From the NCBI RefSeq assembly GCF_023091245.1, contig NZ_JAHWXN010000002.1, positions 620,001 to 684,000 on the forward strand: 64,000 bases of DNA, given 5' to 3'. The DNA is from Microbacterium croceum. Its GTDB lineage: Bacteria > Actinomycetota > Actinomycetes > Actinomycetales > Microbacteriaceae. A program made the position numbers and the translations under genes. The notes below the pieces were generated by a model. That model did no database searches. It saw nothing but the letters and a program-made list of their open reading frames with translations, and was not told the DNA's origin. Positions 25,542 to 34,076 of the stretch are shown here, piece by piece. The first letter of the stretch is position 1. Each line of letters begins with the position of its first letter.

Positions 25542-26147
25542 ATGCACACCTCCCCTCACCACTGGCAGCACCTCGCGGAGCAGGCCGCACGCGGCGCGTT
25601 CTCCGCGGTGCTCTTCGATTGCGACGGCACTCTGGTGGACTCGGAACCGTTGTGCGACCGGGCCTGGAGTTCCGTCGCCGACGACCTGGGCCTCCCTCGC
25701 ACTCCCGACGACTCGGCGGTGGGCTCCAGCTTCGAGCAGAGGGTCGACGCGCTCCGCCCACAGCATCCCGGGCTGCCCCCGTCAGCGGATCTCTACCGCA
25801 CCTACTGGTCCCGGCTGAGCCGCCTCTATCGCGCAGAGCTCCAGCCGATCACGCCGGTGTACGAGGCTGCGGTGCGACTCCGACGAAGCGGCGTCCCGGT
25901 GGCGGTCGTGAGCAACAGCGAACAGCTCCGGCTCGAGTTCACCATCCAGTGCGCGGCGCCGCTGCTGTCCGCCGTACCGCTGGTGGGGTGGAGCCAGGGT
26001 CGTCGCCCCAAACCCGCGCCCGATCTGTACCTCCTCGCGGCAGATCTGCTCGAGGTGGAGCCGTCGCGATGCCTTGCCGTGGAAGACAGCACGATCGGCG
26101 CGGATGCCGCCCGCGCGGCCGGCATGACGGCGACGCTCGTGCGCTGA
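25542..26147 (+). CDS. HAD-superfamily sugar-phosphate phosphatase/phosphoglucomutase-like
   Basis: A 201-residue HAD hydrolase (subfamily IA, variant 3). Motif I is LFDCDGTLVDSEP, motif II VAVVSNS, motif III near RRPKPAPDLYLLA, and motif IV LAVEDSTIGADAARAAGM. Close families dephosphorylate small sugar phosphates or are beta-phosphoglucomutases. The operator upstream ties it to the GntR-controlled catabolic genes, where it may remove dead-end sugar phosphates; this role is inferred. The leader is about 75 bases and no good ribosome-binding site precedes the ATG. Confidence 0.8.
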   Translation: MHTSPHHWQHLAEQAARGAFSAVLFDCDGTLVDSEPLCDRAWSSVADDLGLPRTPDDSAVGSSFEQRVDALRPQHPGLPPSADLYRTYWSRLSRLYRAELQPITPVYEAAVRLRRSGVPVAVVSNSEQLRLEFTIQCAAPLLSAVPLVGWSQGRRPKPAPDLYLLAADLLEVEPSRCLAVEDSTIGADAARAAGMTATLVR

Positions 26148-26164
26148 CCCCGGGCCGGGATCGA

Positions 26165-26920
26165 CTACTCCGCCGCCGCACGCCAGTCTCCGGGAAGCAA
26201 TTCCGCTCCACCCGTGACCGGATAGGTGGGCACGCTCCGGAAGCCTTCGACGAAGTCCCAGCGAGTTCGCCCGGCTCGCACTTCCGCCTGCTTCCTGGCT
26301 TCCGCGATGTAGTCATCACCGTACGCGCGCTGCATCCATTCCACCTGGCTCGCGTGCAACCTCAAGAGCTCTTCCTTGAGCGCCTGGTGTCGCGAGATGT
26401 CGACGAGGAACTCGGGCTCGAACGAGATCCCGCCGAGCGTGTCCATCACGAACAGATGCGGGATCCTGTCCAGTGCCGGGTACCGAGTGCGCACGTGCGG
26501 CACCGCGGCAGGGATGCGGCTGTCGATCGCGATCTGGCCCGCGATGCGGTGATCGGGGTGGTAGTCGTCGGTGGAGTGCACGAAGACGACGTCGGCTCGC
26601 GCCTGGCGATACGCGTCGATGAACGCCACTCGGCTCGCGCGGTCGTTGAAGAGCATCTCGTCCGGGAAGCCCATCCAGATCAGGTCGGCCCCCAGACGGG
26701 AGGTGGAAGCCTCGGCCTCGTCGAAACGTTGCGCGGCGATCTTCGCGGGATCGGCGCCCCCTCCCCCGACTTCGCCGTTGGTGGCGATCGCGAAGGTCAC
26801 CTTCGCTCCCGCTTCGGCATACAGCGCCATCGTCCCGCCGCAGAGGATCTCGATGTCATCCGGATGGGCCCCGATGGCGAGGACGGAGAGTTCGGACAGG
26901 TCAGGGGTTCGCTGCGTCAT
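26165..26920 (-). CDS. PIG-L family (LmbE-like) deacetylase
   Basis: A 251-residue zinc deacetylase. The metal-binding motif AIGAHPDDIEILCGG is at residues 15-29 and the second site motif HSTDDYHPDHRIAG at about 115-128. Relatives remove acetyl groups from N-acetylglucosaminyl conjugates such as GlcNAc-PI, GlcNAc-malate or mycothiol precursors. It is the last gene of the sugar ABC operon (permease gene 43 bases upstream), so an imported N-acetylated sugar is a plausible substrate. AAGGA supports the start. Confidence 0.85.
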   Translation of the reverse strand: MTQRTPDLSELSVLAIGAHPDDIEILCGGTMALYAEAGAKVTFAIATNGEVGGGGADPAKIAAQRFDEAEASTSRLGADLIWMGFPDEMLFNDRASRVAFIDAYRQARADVVFVHSTDDYHPDHRIAGQIAIDSRIPAAVPHVRTRYPALDRIPHLFVMDTLGGISFEPEFLVDISRHQALKEELLRLHASQVEWMQRAYGDDYIAEARKQAEVRAGRTRWDFVEGFRSVPTYPVTGGAELLPGDWRAAAE

Positions 26921-26963
26921 GAGGATTCCTTCTCTCGGGAGGTGGATGCGGGCACGCCGAGCA

Positions 26964-27800
26964 TCACTTGAGCCCGCTGGAGGCGAAGCTTGCGACGATG
27001 TGACGACGCAGCGCGAGGAAGACCAGGATCACCGGGATCGCCGCGAGCATCGAGACGGCGAGCACCTGACCGTAGTCGGTGGCGTTGGAGCCGCGGAACT
27101 GGGAGAGTCCGAGGGGCACCGTCGTCATCCCTGTGCTTCCCACCACGATGAGCGGCCAGAGGAAGTTGTTCCAGCTCGCGAGGAAGGTGAGCGCCCCCAG
27201 AGCCGCCAGCGGCCCCCGCGCCAGGGGCAGGACGATCCTCAGGAAGATCCGCAGTTCACCCGCGCCGTCGATGCGTGCGGCTTCGAACAGCGCCTGCGGC
27301 AGCCCCGAGAGGAATTGCCGCATCAGGAAGACTCCGAACGCACTGACCGCACCGGGGATGATCAGCCCCGCGAAGCTGTCGAGCCACCCCAGCGTGCGCA
27401 CCTGGATGAAGAGCGGGATCATGATGGCCTGGAACGGCATCATCATCGCCGCGAGCGTCAGAACGAACAGCACTCGTCTCCCCGGGAACGAGAAGCGCGC
27501 GAACCCGTAGCCCGCCGTCACGCTGCCCACCAGCGTGAGAGCCGTGACAGCGATCGCGACGAGGAAGCTGTTCGCGAAGTAGGTCACGAACGGAGACGAC
27601 TGCCATCCCTGCACGTAGTTGTCGAGGGTGAATCGAGTGGGCAGCTGGAACAGCCCTGTGCTCATCACCTCCCCGGTGGGGGTGAAGGACGACTTCACCG
27701 CCCAGATCAGCGGCGTCGCGACGAGCAGGGCCGCCCCGACGAGCAGCACATGCGGGCCGGATCGGCGCAGGATCCGGAGCGAACGGGTGTCAGTCGTCAT
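26964..27800 (-). CDS. Carbohydrate ABC transporter permease (MalG type)
   Basis: A 278-residue permease with six TM segments and the EAA coupling motif EAARIDGAGELRIFLRIVLP (about residues 185-205). It begins MTTDTRSLRI and overlaps the preceding permease gene by 11 bases. It forms the channel with the MalF-type partner. No ATPase gene is in this operon, so a shared MsiK/UgpC-type ATPase encoded elsewhere is expected. Confidence 0.87.
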   Translation of the reverse strand: MTTDTRSLRILRRSGPHVLLVGAALLVATPLIWAVKSSFTPTGEVMSTGLFQLPTRFTLDNYVQGWQSSPFVTYFANSFLVAIAVTALTLVGSVTAGYGFARFSFPGRRVLFVLTLAAMMMPFQAIMIPLFIQVRTLGWLDSFAGLIIPGAVSAFGVFLMRQFLSGLPQALFEAARIDGAGELRIFLRIVLPLARGPLAALGALTFLASWNNFLWPLIVVGSTGMTTVPLGLSQFRGSNATDYGQVLAVSMLAAIPVILVFLALRRHIVASFASSGLK

Positions 27801-28698
27801 GCGAACTCCTCAGTGCGCGGAACTGGACGATGGCGAAGAGGATGGCGATGACCAGCAGTACGACGGCCATCGCCGAGGCCTTGCCGACGTTTCCGAACGA
27901 GAATCCGACCTGGTAGATGTACAGCGACAGCGTCTGCGTCGCACCGCCGGGCCCTCCCTGAGTCAGCAGGTACGGCTGGACGAACAAGGTCAGGGCCTCC
28001 GTCGTCGCGATCACCAGCACGAAGAGGAGGACGGGGCGTAGCAACGGCACGATGATGTGCACCAATCGCTGCAGGGGCCCCGCACCGTCCATGCTGGCCG
28101 CTTCCAGGATCTCGGCGGGGATGTCCTGAAGACCGGCGAACACGAGGATGGTGTAGTAGCCGACGTTCGTCCACACCATGAGCATGAGGATCGAGACGAG
28201 TGCCCACACCGGATCGGCGAGCCATTTGATCTGCGTCCCGAGCAGCGTGTTGATCACGCCCTGCCCCAGGTACATGGCACCCCAGATGATGGACGAGACC
28301 ACGCTCGGGATCACCAGAGGCAGATAGAACACCGCCTGATAGGCGGCCCGACCGCGAGCGACGTTGCTCATCAGCAGAGCGAGGACCAGTGCCAGCACGG
28401 AGCCGGGGAGTGCGACGCCGGCCGCGACCTGGAAGGTCACGATCAGCGCCTGCCCGAATGCCGAATCCTCGAACAGAGCCAGGTAGTTGGCCGCGCCGAC
28501 GAACTTCGGGCTCCCCACGAGGAACCACTCGGTGAAGCTGAGCACGATCGCGGCGACCGACGGACCCAGCACGAACACCGTGAGCCAGAGGAAGGTCGGC
28601 GCCACGAACGCGATTCCGACACGTGCTTCGCGGCGAGGGAGGGAGGCGGGGCGTTCGCGTCGATGCGGTGTCACGATCGCCGAGGTTGAGTCATCCAT
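27790..28698 (-). CDS. Carbohydrate ABC transporter permease (MalF type)
   Basis: A 302-residue permease. A basic cytoplasmic N-terminus is followed by six TM helices and the EAA motif EAASMDGAGPLQRLVHIIVP. The start at 28698 (MDDSTS) has GGAG five bases upstream. It lies downstream of the binding-protein gene beyond a 17-bp hairpin and pairs with the MalG-type permease. Confidence 0.87.
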   Translation of the reverse strand: MDDSTSAIVTPHRRERPASLPRREARVGIAFVAPTFLWLTVFVLGPSVAAIVLSFTEWFLVGSPKFVGAANYLALFEDSAFGQALIVTFQVAAGVALPGSVLALVLALLMSNVARGRAAYQAVFYLPLVIPSVVSSIIWGAMYLGQGVINTLLGTQIKWLADPVWALVSILMLMVWTNVGYYTILVFAGLQDIPAEILEAASMDGAGPLQRLVHIIVPLLRPVLLFVLVIATTEALTLFVQPYLLTQGGPGGATQTLSLYIYQVGFSFGNVGKASAMAVVLLVIAILFAIVQFRALRSSHDD

Positions 28699-28710
28699 GG
28701 TTCTCCGTTC

Positions 28711-28748
28711 CGTCGGGGTGCGGTCGACGCATCGACCGCACCCCGACG
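28711..28748 (-). terminator. Perfect 17-bp hairpin between binding protein and permease
   Basis: Arms 28711-28727 (CGTCGGGGTGCGGTCGA) and 28732-28748 with a four-base loop. In ABC operons such intercistronic hairpins stabilise or terminate after the binding-protein message so that it is made in excess. Confidence 0.65.
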
Positions 28749-28750
28749 CC

Positions 28751-30049
28751 TCAGTTGTCGAGCAGAGGCTCGATCGCGGCGTGCGCTGCATCGAGCGCGC
28801 TCTGCGCGTCGTCGCCGTTGACGACCACTCGCTGGATGGCGCTCTCGAGGATCTGGCTGATCTCGTTGTACTGGCTCAGCGGCGGGAGGAAGTTGCCGCG
28901 AGCGAACCCTTCGACGAACACGTCCCAGCTCGGAACATCGGCGGTCGCCTCATCGATCAGCACATCGTTGTCTCCGAGCCAGATCCCGGCCTCCGCGAAG
29001 TAGGTGGGAGAAGCATCGGCCAGGTAACGCGCGAACTCCCACGCCTCCTTCTGGTGCGCACTGGTCGCCGGCACGTAGAGTCCGTAGCCGTACAGATCCG
29101 CGCCCACCTCCTCCCCACCGAACGTGGGGTACTGGCCGACCGTCCAGTCGATGTCCGGATAGGTTCCCTCCAGCGTGGGGATGAACCAGGAGCCGCCGGT
29201 GTTGACCATCGCCGCGGTCCCGTCACCGAAGAGGTCCTCCGCATTGGTGGAGGCGGTCGGCCCGAGCGCGGGGTCGTTGACGCCGTGATCGTTCGCCAGG
29301 TCTCCCCAGGTCTGCAGCGCCTTGACGGCCTCCGGCGAGTTGACGAACGATTCCGAGCCGTCGGGACCGAACAGCATTCCGCCCGCCTGCCTGGTCATGG
29401 CGTCGAGCACGAGCACATCACGCACCTGGTTGTTCAGTGACAGCGCCACTCCTTCGGCCGGACCACCCGGCGCATCCTGGACCAGCGCCCCCACGGTCGC
29501 GACGTCGGCCCACGTCTTCGGGAAGTCCTTCGCCGGATCGAGGCCGGCGTTGGCGAAGTGCTGATCGTTGACCCAGAACTGATAGGTGGAGATCTCGTGC
29601 GGGATGCCGATGAACTCTCCGTCGGCGGAGAATCCGGCCCCGATCGCCTCGGTGTACTGGGCCGCGAGCTCGTCGGCGGTCATGCCGTACGCCTCGTGGT
29701 CGACGGGGGCGAGGTAGCCCTTGCCGATCAGGCCGGCGGCATACGACTGGAAGTAGTTGACGAGGTCGGGCCCGCCGCCTGCCGCGATCGCGGCGTTGAG
29801 CTTGGCGGCCATGGTCCCGAACTCGATGGGCAGGTAGTCGATGCGCACGCCCGGATGGTCTTTCTCGTACTGAGCGATCAACTCGCGTTCGACCGCCTGC
29901 GCAGGAGCGTTGACATGAGTCCAGTAGGTGATCGTCGTCGAGCCGTCCGCGGACGGCGATCCCTCTCCCGCACACCCGGTGACAGCCAGCGCGGCAAGTG
30001 CCGCGACGGTGATGCCTGTTCCGCGCCGACCCCAGAGTCGTCGTTCCAT
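28751..30049 (-). CDS. Sugar ABC transporter substrate-binding lipoprotein
   Basis: A 432-residue family 1 extracellular solute-binding protein. The signal peptide ends in the lipobox LAVTGC (Cys about residue 26). The mature part carries ITYWTHVNAPAQAVERELIA, the DLVNYFQSYAAGLIGKGYLA hinge region and the PATSAHQKEAWEFARYLADA motif near the C-terminus, all typical of CUT1 sugar-binding proteins. It captures an oligosaccharide or sugar derivative outside the membrane. Transcription starts next to the GntR operator at 30115-30129. Confidence 0.86.
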   Translation of the reverse strand: MERRLWGRRGTGITVAALAALAVTGCAGEGSPSADGSTTITYWTHVNAPAQAVERELIAQYEKDHPGVRIDYLPIEFGTMAAKLNAAIAAGGGPDLVNYFQSYAAGLIGKGYLAPVDHEAYGMTADELAAQYTEAIGAGFSADGEFIGIPHEISTYQFWVNDQHFANAGLDPAKDFPKTWADVATVGALVQDAPGGPAEGVALSLNNQVRDVLVLDAMTRQAGGMLFGPDGSESFVNSPEAVKALQTWGDLANDHGVNDPALGPTASTNAEDLFGDGTAAMVNTGGSWFIPTLEGTYPDIDWTVGQYPTFGGEEVGADLYGYGLYVPATSAHQKEAWEFARYLADASPTYFAEAGIWLGDNDVLIDEATADVPSWDVFVEGFARGNFLPPLSQYNEISQILESAIQRVVVNGDDAQSALDAAHAAIEPLLDN

Positions 30050-30108
30050 AGTGTTCACGCCTTCCGCCCATTCGGTAGCTGAATGCCGGCAGCCCTGCCG
30101 ACGGATCG

Positions 30109-30131
30109 ACTCTAGTCGATTGTCGACAATC
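30109..30131 (-). promoter_or_regulatory. GntR operator and -10 box of the sugar ABC operon
   Basis: GATTGTCGACAATC (30118-30131) is a perfect 14-bp palindrome. Read on the minus strand, TTGTCGACAATCGAC is followed directly by TAGAGT (30114-30109), a plausible -10 box, so bound repressor would cover the promoter. Confidence 0.7.
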
Positions 30132-30213
30132 ATCCTCAGACCGTGATCCGTCTGTTCTCGAAGGGCGTCTCTGCGGGCGCTCGACGGCAGCGAGCGCACC
30201 CTCGAACGCGAAC

Positions 30214-30999
30214 TCAGAACGTGTTCGCGCTCTTGGCCAGCAGACCTCCGTCGCACACGAGATGGCTGCCCGTGACGTAGGCGCTCTCGTCGCTCAGGAG
30301 CCAGAGGACCGCATCCGCGATCTCCTCCGGTCGCGCCATCCGGCCGAGGGGGATCTGACGCTGCGCCGCCTGCGCGAGCTCGGCACGACGGGCCAGCAGC
30401 GCCTCCCCCTCCAACCCGAAGTAGAGGATGTCCGTATCGGTGGCCCCGGGCACGACCGCGTTCACGCGCACTCCGTCCGGGGCGCCGTCCAGGGCGGCTG
30501 CGCGCACGAATGCCGAGATGCCGCCTTTCGACGCACCGTAGGCGGTGTTCGCACCTCCGGCGAAGCCCACGAACGCAGACGGCGACGAGACGCACACCAG
30601 CGATCCGCCCGATCCCTGCGCACGCCAGTGATTCACGGCCGCCCGAGACGTGAGGAATGTTCCGCGGAGGTTCACCGCCATCACACGATCCCAGGACTCC
30701 ACGGTCGCGGAGGCGAGGGGCTCGCTCACCTCGATACCCGCATTGGCCACGACGCCCGAGATCGCCGGCAGCCGATCGGCGACAGCCTCGAATGCAGCGT
30801 CCACCTCACGCTCATCGCTCACATCGCAGACGAGCGGAAGGGCCGATGCCGCGCCCGCAGCGAGGACCGCGGATGCCGCGTCGGCCAGCGCCTGCTCGTC
30901 GATGTCGAGCAGGGCGACGTGTCTTCCTCGCTTCGCCGCTCCGATGGCGATGCCGCGGCCGATCCCGGATGCGGCTCCCGTGACGACGACCGCGCTCAC
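30214..30999 (-). CDS. SDR family oxidoreductase
   Basis: A 261-residue classical short-chain dehydrogenase. The cofactor motif VTGAASGIGRGIA is at residues 6-18, followed by LLDIDEQAL (Asp after beta-2, favouring NAD). NAG is at residues 87-89, the catalytic Ser lies in CVSSPSAFVG, and the YGASKGG motif holds Tyr and Lys. It ends the long minus-strand operon and overlaps the GntR gene by four bases. In this setting a sugar or sugar-acid dehydrogenase is likely. Confidence 0.85.
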   Translation of the reverse strand: MSAVVVTGAASGIGRGIAIGAAKRGRHVALLDIDEQALADAASAVLAAGAASALPLVCDVSDEREVDAAFEAVADRLPAISGVVANAGIEVSEPLASATVESWDRVMAVNLRGTFLTSRAAVNHWRAQGSGGSLVCVSSPSAFVGFAGGANTAYGASKGGISAFVRAAALDGAPDGVRVNAVVPGATDTDILYFGLEGEALLARRAELAQAAQRQIPLGRMARPEEIADAVLWLLSDESAYVTGSHLVCDGGLLAKSANTF

Positions 31000-31673
31000 C
31001 GGTCGCTCTCCGCTACCGCTGCGGAGGAGAAGTGCGTGCGGATGTGCTCCGTGATCGCCTGCAGGCCGTGGTCGCTGTCACCGCTGCGCAGCGCACGGAT
31101 GAGGTCTCGATGCTGCTCCGCCACCGCGTGCGAGTCGCCGTAGTAGTTCGCGTCACGGCGGAAGTACGCACGGACGCGGGGCTGAATCGTGCGCCAGATC
31201 TGCAGGCAGTGCTGCTGGCCGGACAGGATGACGATGGCCTCATGGAACCGGATGTCGTCATCGGCGAGACGAGCAAGATCACCCGCGGAGGCAGCCGCGT
31301 CCATGCTGTCGATGATGCTCTCCAGTCCGGCGATATCGTCGTCCGTCACCACCGACATCGCCTTGTCGAACGCGAAGCGCTCGAGCGCGACACGGATCGG
31401 CACGAGCACATTCTCGATCTCCTCCTGCGAGACGCCGAGGACCTCGGTCCCGCGGTACGGGTAGGACACGACGAGGCCTTCCTGCTCGAGCTGACGCAGA
31501 GCCTCGCGGACCGGTGCACGACTCGTGCCCAGCTGCGCGGCCAGCTCCAGCTCGGTCAACTTCTGCCCCACTTCCAGATCCCCGGTCGTGATGGCCTCGC
31601 GGAGGATCTCCGCGACGCGCTCACGACGCGACGCGGCAGGGACGGAGGGGAGGGAGGAGAGAGCGCTCATCAT
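30996..31673 (-). CDS. GntR family regulator with FCD domain
   Basis: A 225-residue regulator. The winged helix is at about residues 15-80 (RERVAEILREAITTGDLEVG, LAAQLGTSRAPVREALRQLE, GLVVSYPYRGTEVLG). The FCD effector domain (about 90-215) has metal-binding-type residues in DIRFHEAIV and HRDLIRAL. FCD regulators usually sense organic or sugar acids. Two adjacent ATGs exist (31673, 31670); TATGAT lies six bases before the second, which suggests a leaderless transcript starting at 31670. It probably binds TTGTCGACAATCG at four sites in the cluster. Confidence 0.87.
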   Translation of the reverse strand: MMSALSSLPSVPAASRRERVAEILREAITTGDLEVGQKLTELELAAQLGTSRAPVREALRQLEQEGLVVSYPYRGTEVLGVSQEEIENVLVPIRVALERFAFDKAMSVVTDDDIAGLESIIDSMDAAASAGDLARLADDDIRFHEAIVILSGQQHCLQIWRTIQPRVRAYFRRDANYYGDSHAVAEQHRDLIRALRSGDSDHGLQAITEHIRTHFSSAAVAESDR

Positions 31674-31676
31674 GTC

Positions 31677-31707
31677 ATCATACCCGCGAGTCGGCGATTG
31701 TCGACAA
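31677..31707 (-). promoter_or_regulatory. Internal gntR promoter with operator, inside the epimerase gene
   Basis: On the minus strand TTGTCGACAATCG (31707-31695) lies in the -35 region and TATGAT (31682-31677) is the -10 box, six bases before ATG 31670. The operator is within the last codons of the epimerase gene, so gntR can be transcribed separately and autoregulated. Confidence 0.6.
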
Positions 31708-32568
31708 AGTCCATCCGCATCTCAGAGAGGCGCGGAAACTCTGACCGGCGCCCAGTCGTTCCACCGCGTCTGCGGCGATCGCATCGCCCACGCTCAGGCC
31801 GGCCGCTGTCGAGGGTTCCCACGCGAGCGTGTCTGCGCGCGGGAGTTCGGCGGCCGCGTAGTTGTACCAGTACAGCCAGTGCGGAAGCGTGCCGGCCTCG
31901 TCGCTCAGAGCGATCGTGAGGCTCCGGCCGACGACGCCGGCCGCTGCGCCCGCGTCGCTGCGGGCGGCATGCCCTGCGGCGCGGTTCGCAGATGAGGGCA
32001 CCGCCGCCACCTGCTCCCCGGCGAAGCAGGCATGACCCCCGGCGAAGAGGTCGCGCGAGAAGCACGGATGCTCGCCCCAGGTGAACGATCGCACCCCCGA
32101 GCCCGCGTTCCGCACGGTGCTCGACACCGTGAGGGCGTCGGGTTCGAGCTCGATGGTCCGCGCCACCTCCGCGATGCCTCCGTCGAGGAACGGCCCCGTC
32201 GCCGTGCAGACCGCTCTCGTCGCGCTGCGCTCGAGCACCGCCCACGCCACGCGGGGCGCCCAGCCGTGCTGTTGCGTCGTCGCGGTGGGAACGCCTGCGC
32301 TGGGGAACATCGGGAACCAGCCGCCGATGAGGACCTCATCGTCGAACTCGCGGGCCGACTCCTCACCGACCGCCTCGGACTGCTCGAGTGCACGCGGCCG
32401 ACGCCCGTCGGTCCAGAGGATGTTGCCCTCACCGAGGTCGATCGACTGGATCACGCAGCCGTGAGCCGGTGCGATCGACACCCGAGCGCCGCCGGCGCGC
32501 AGCACGAGGACCTCCGCCGCCGGCGTCGGGAGGTCTGCGCGGGCCGTCCGGGTCGATGACGGCGTCAT
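31678..32568 (-). CDS. Aldose 1-epimerase (galactose mutarotase-like)
   Basis: A 296-residue protein of the mutarotase beta-sandwich fold. Landmarks are GCVIQSIDLGEGNILWTDGR near the start, IGGWFPMFPSAG, QQHGWAPRVAWAV (first conserved His) and the FTWGEHPCFSRDLF segment (second His). These enzymes interconvert sugar anomers in the cytoplasm. The start overlaps the stop of the MFS gene (ATGA) and the stop is four bases before gntR. Substrate-binding residues diverge from classical GalM, so a related sugar or sugar acid is possible. Confidence 0.78.
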   Translation of the reverse strand: MTPSSTRTARADLPTPAAEVLVLRAGGARVSIAPAHGCVIQSIDLGEGNILWTDGRRPRALEQSEAVGEESAREFDDEVLIGGWFPMFPSAGVPTATTQQHGWAPRVAWAVLERSATRAVCTATGPFLDGGIAEVARTIELEPDALTVSSTVRNAGSGVRSFTWGEHPCFSRDLFAGGHACFAGEQVAAVPSSANRAAGHAARSDAGAAAGVVGRSLTIALSDEAGTLPHWLYWYNYAAAELPRADTLAWEPSTAAGLSVGDAIAADAVERLGAGQSFRASLRCGWTLSTIADSRV

Positions 32569-34076
32569 CGCCCCTCCCCCTCACGGCCTCCCCCGCCCGC
32601 GTGCATCTCCTCGAGGGAGCGGCCGTTGGTCTCCCGGACGCAGAAGAACACGAGCAGGAACGACAGTGCCGCCATCACGGCATACAGGGCGTAGCTGCCG
32701 GGAAGCGAGATGTCTCGCAGGCTCGGGAAGGAGAAGTTCAGCGCCACTCCCGCGAACCAGTTCGCCGAGGCGCATACCGACAGCGCGACTCCGCGGATGC
32801 GGTTCGGGAACATCTCACCCAGCAACACCCACACCACCGGCCCCCAGGAGACGGCGAAAGCGACGACGAAGAGGTTCGCGCCGACCAGGGTGATCGGTCC
32901 CCACACGCCATCCAGCTGGGGCGACCCGTCGACCATGCGCGCCGTCGAGAACCCGATGCTCACGATGACGAGGCTGATGAACATCCCCACCGACCCCGTG
33001 AGAAGCAGCGCGCGGCGCCCGACGCGATCGATGAGCACGATGGCGACCACGGTGGCGGCCACGTTGATGAAGGAGCTGAGCACCGACAAGCCGAACGCGG
33101 CGGACTCCTCGAATCCGACCGATTCCCAGAGCGAGGTGGAGTAGTAGAAGATCACGTCGATGCCGACGAGCGCCTGCAACGCAGCCACCCCGATGCCCAC
33201 CCAGACCACGGGGAGGAGGCCACGGCGTCTGTCCAGCAGATCGCGGAATCGACCGGACTCCTTCTGGTGCAGCGTGTCCTCGATCCGATCGGTGAGGATG
33301 CGTGCCTCGGCCGGATCGACCCGCTGGAGGCGGATGAGCACCCGACGGGCCGCCTCGACCCGCCCGCGCGCGACCAGGTACCTCGGGGACTCCGGGACGA
33401 CGAGCGCGAGCACCAGGTAGATCAGCGCGGGGATCACGCCCGCGATGAACATCCAGCGCCACGCCGGGAGCCCGAGGAACAGCTCGGCATCCGCACCACC
33501 CAGCGCCAACGCGATGCCGCTGTCGGAGAGGAGAGCCACGAAGATCCCCAGCACGATCGCCATCTGCTGCATCGAGGCCAGTCGCCCACGGGCGTGTGCG
33601 GGGGCGATCTCCGAGATGTAGAGGGGGCCGAGCACGGTGGCGAAGCCGACCGCGATACCGGTCACGAGTCGCCACGCGGCGAGATCGAACACCCCGTGGG
33701 CCATGCCGCATCCGATCGCCGCGATGAAGAAGACGATGCCGGCGGCGAGCATCGTGCGGGGACGCCCGATGCGGTCCGCGATCCACCCCGCGCCGAGCGC
33801 GCCCAGCGCTGCACCGAGGAGCGTCACCGCGACCACGACGCCGAGGCCGACGGCGTCCAGGCCGAGATTGCCCTCGATCGCCGTGACTGCGCCGTTGATC
33901 ACCGCGGTGTCGAATCCGAAGAGGAAGCCACCGACCGCCGCGGCGACCGCGAACCCGGTCACGGCCGGGGTGAGGCGCCCGCTCTCCCCGACGCTGTCCG
34001 GTGCGGTTCCGGGCGCGCGGCCGCGGCGGCGGGTCGGCGCGGGGCCGAGGGCCGGGGATGACGTTTCAGGTGACAT
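32565..34076 (-). CDS. MFS sugar porter
   Basis: A 503-residue, 12-TM sugar-proton symporter. Signatures include GGFLFGFDTAVINGA in TM1, GWIADRIGRPRTM after TM2, PESPRYLVARGR before the central loop, the QQ-like region around LQALVGIDVIFYYS, and the C-terminal FCVRETNGRSLEEM (PETKG-type). It offers a second uptake route beside the ABC importers. It overlaps the deacylase gene by 11 bases. Confidence 0.87.
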   Translation of the reverse strand: MSPETSSPALGPAPTRRRGRAPGTAPDSVGESGRLTPAVTGFAVAAAVGGFLFGFDTAVINGAVTAIEGNLGLDAVGLGVVVAVTLLGAALGALGAGWIADRIGRPRTMLAAGIVFFIAAIGCGMAHGVFDLAAWRLVTGIAVGFATVLGPLYISEIAPAHARGRLASMQQMAIVLGIFVALLSDSGIALALGGADAELFLGLPAWRWMFIAGVIPALIYLVLALVVPESPRYLVARGRVEAARRVLIRLQRVDPAEARILTDRIEDTLHQKESGRFRDLLDRRRGLLPVVWVGIGVAALQALVGIDVIFYYSTSLWESVGFEESAAFGLSVLSSFINVAATVVAIVLIDRVGRRALLLTGSVGMFISLVIVSIGFSTARMVDGSPQLDGVWGPITLVGANLFVVAFAVSWGPVVWVLLGEMFPNRIRGVALSVCASANWFAGVALNFSFPSLRDISLPGSYALYAVMAALSFLLVFFCVRETNGRSLEEMHAGGGGREGEGR

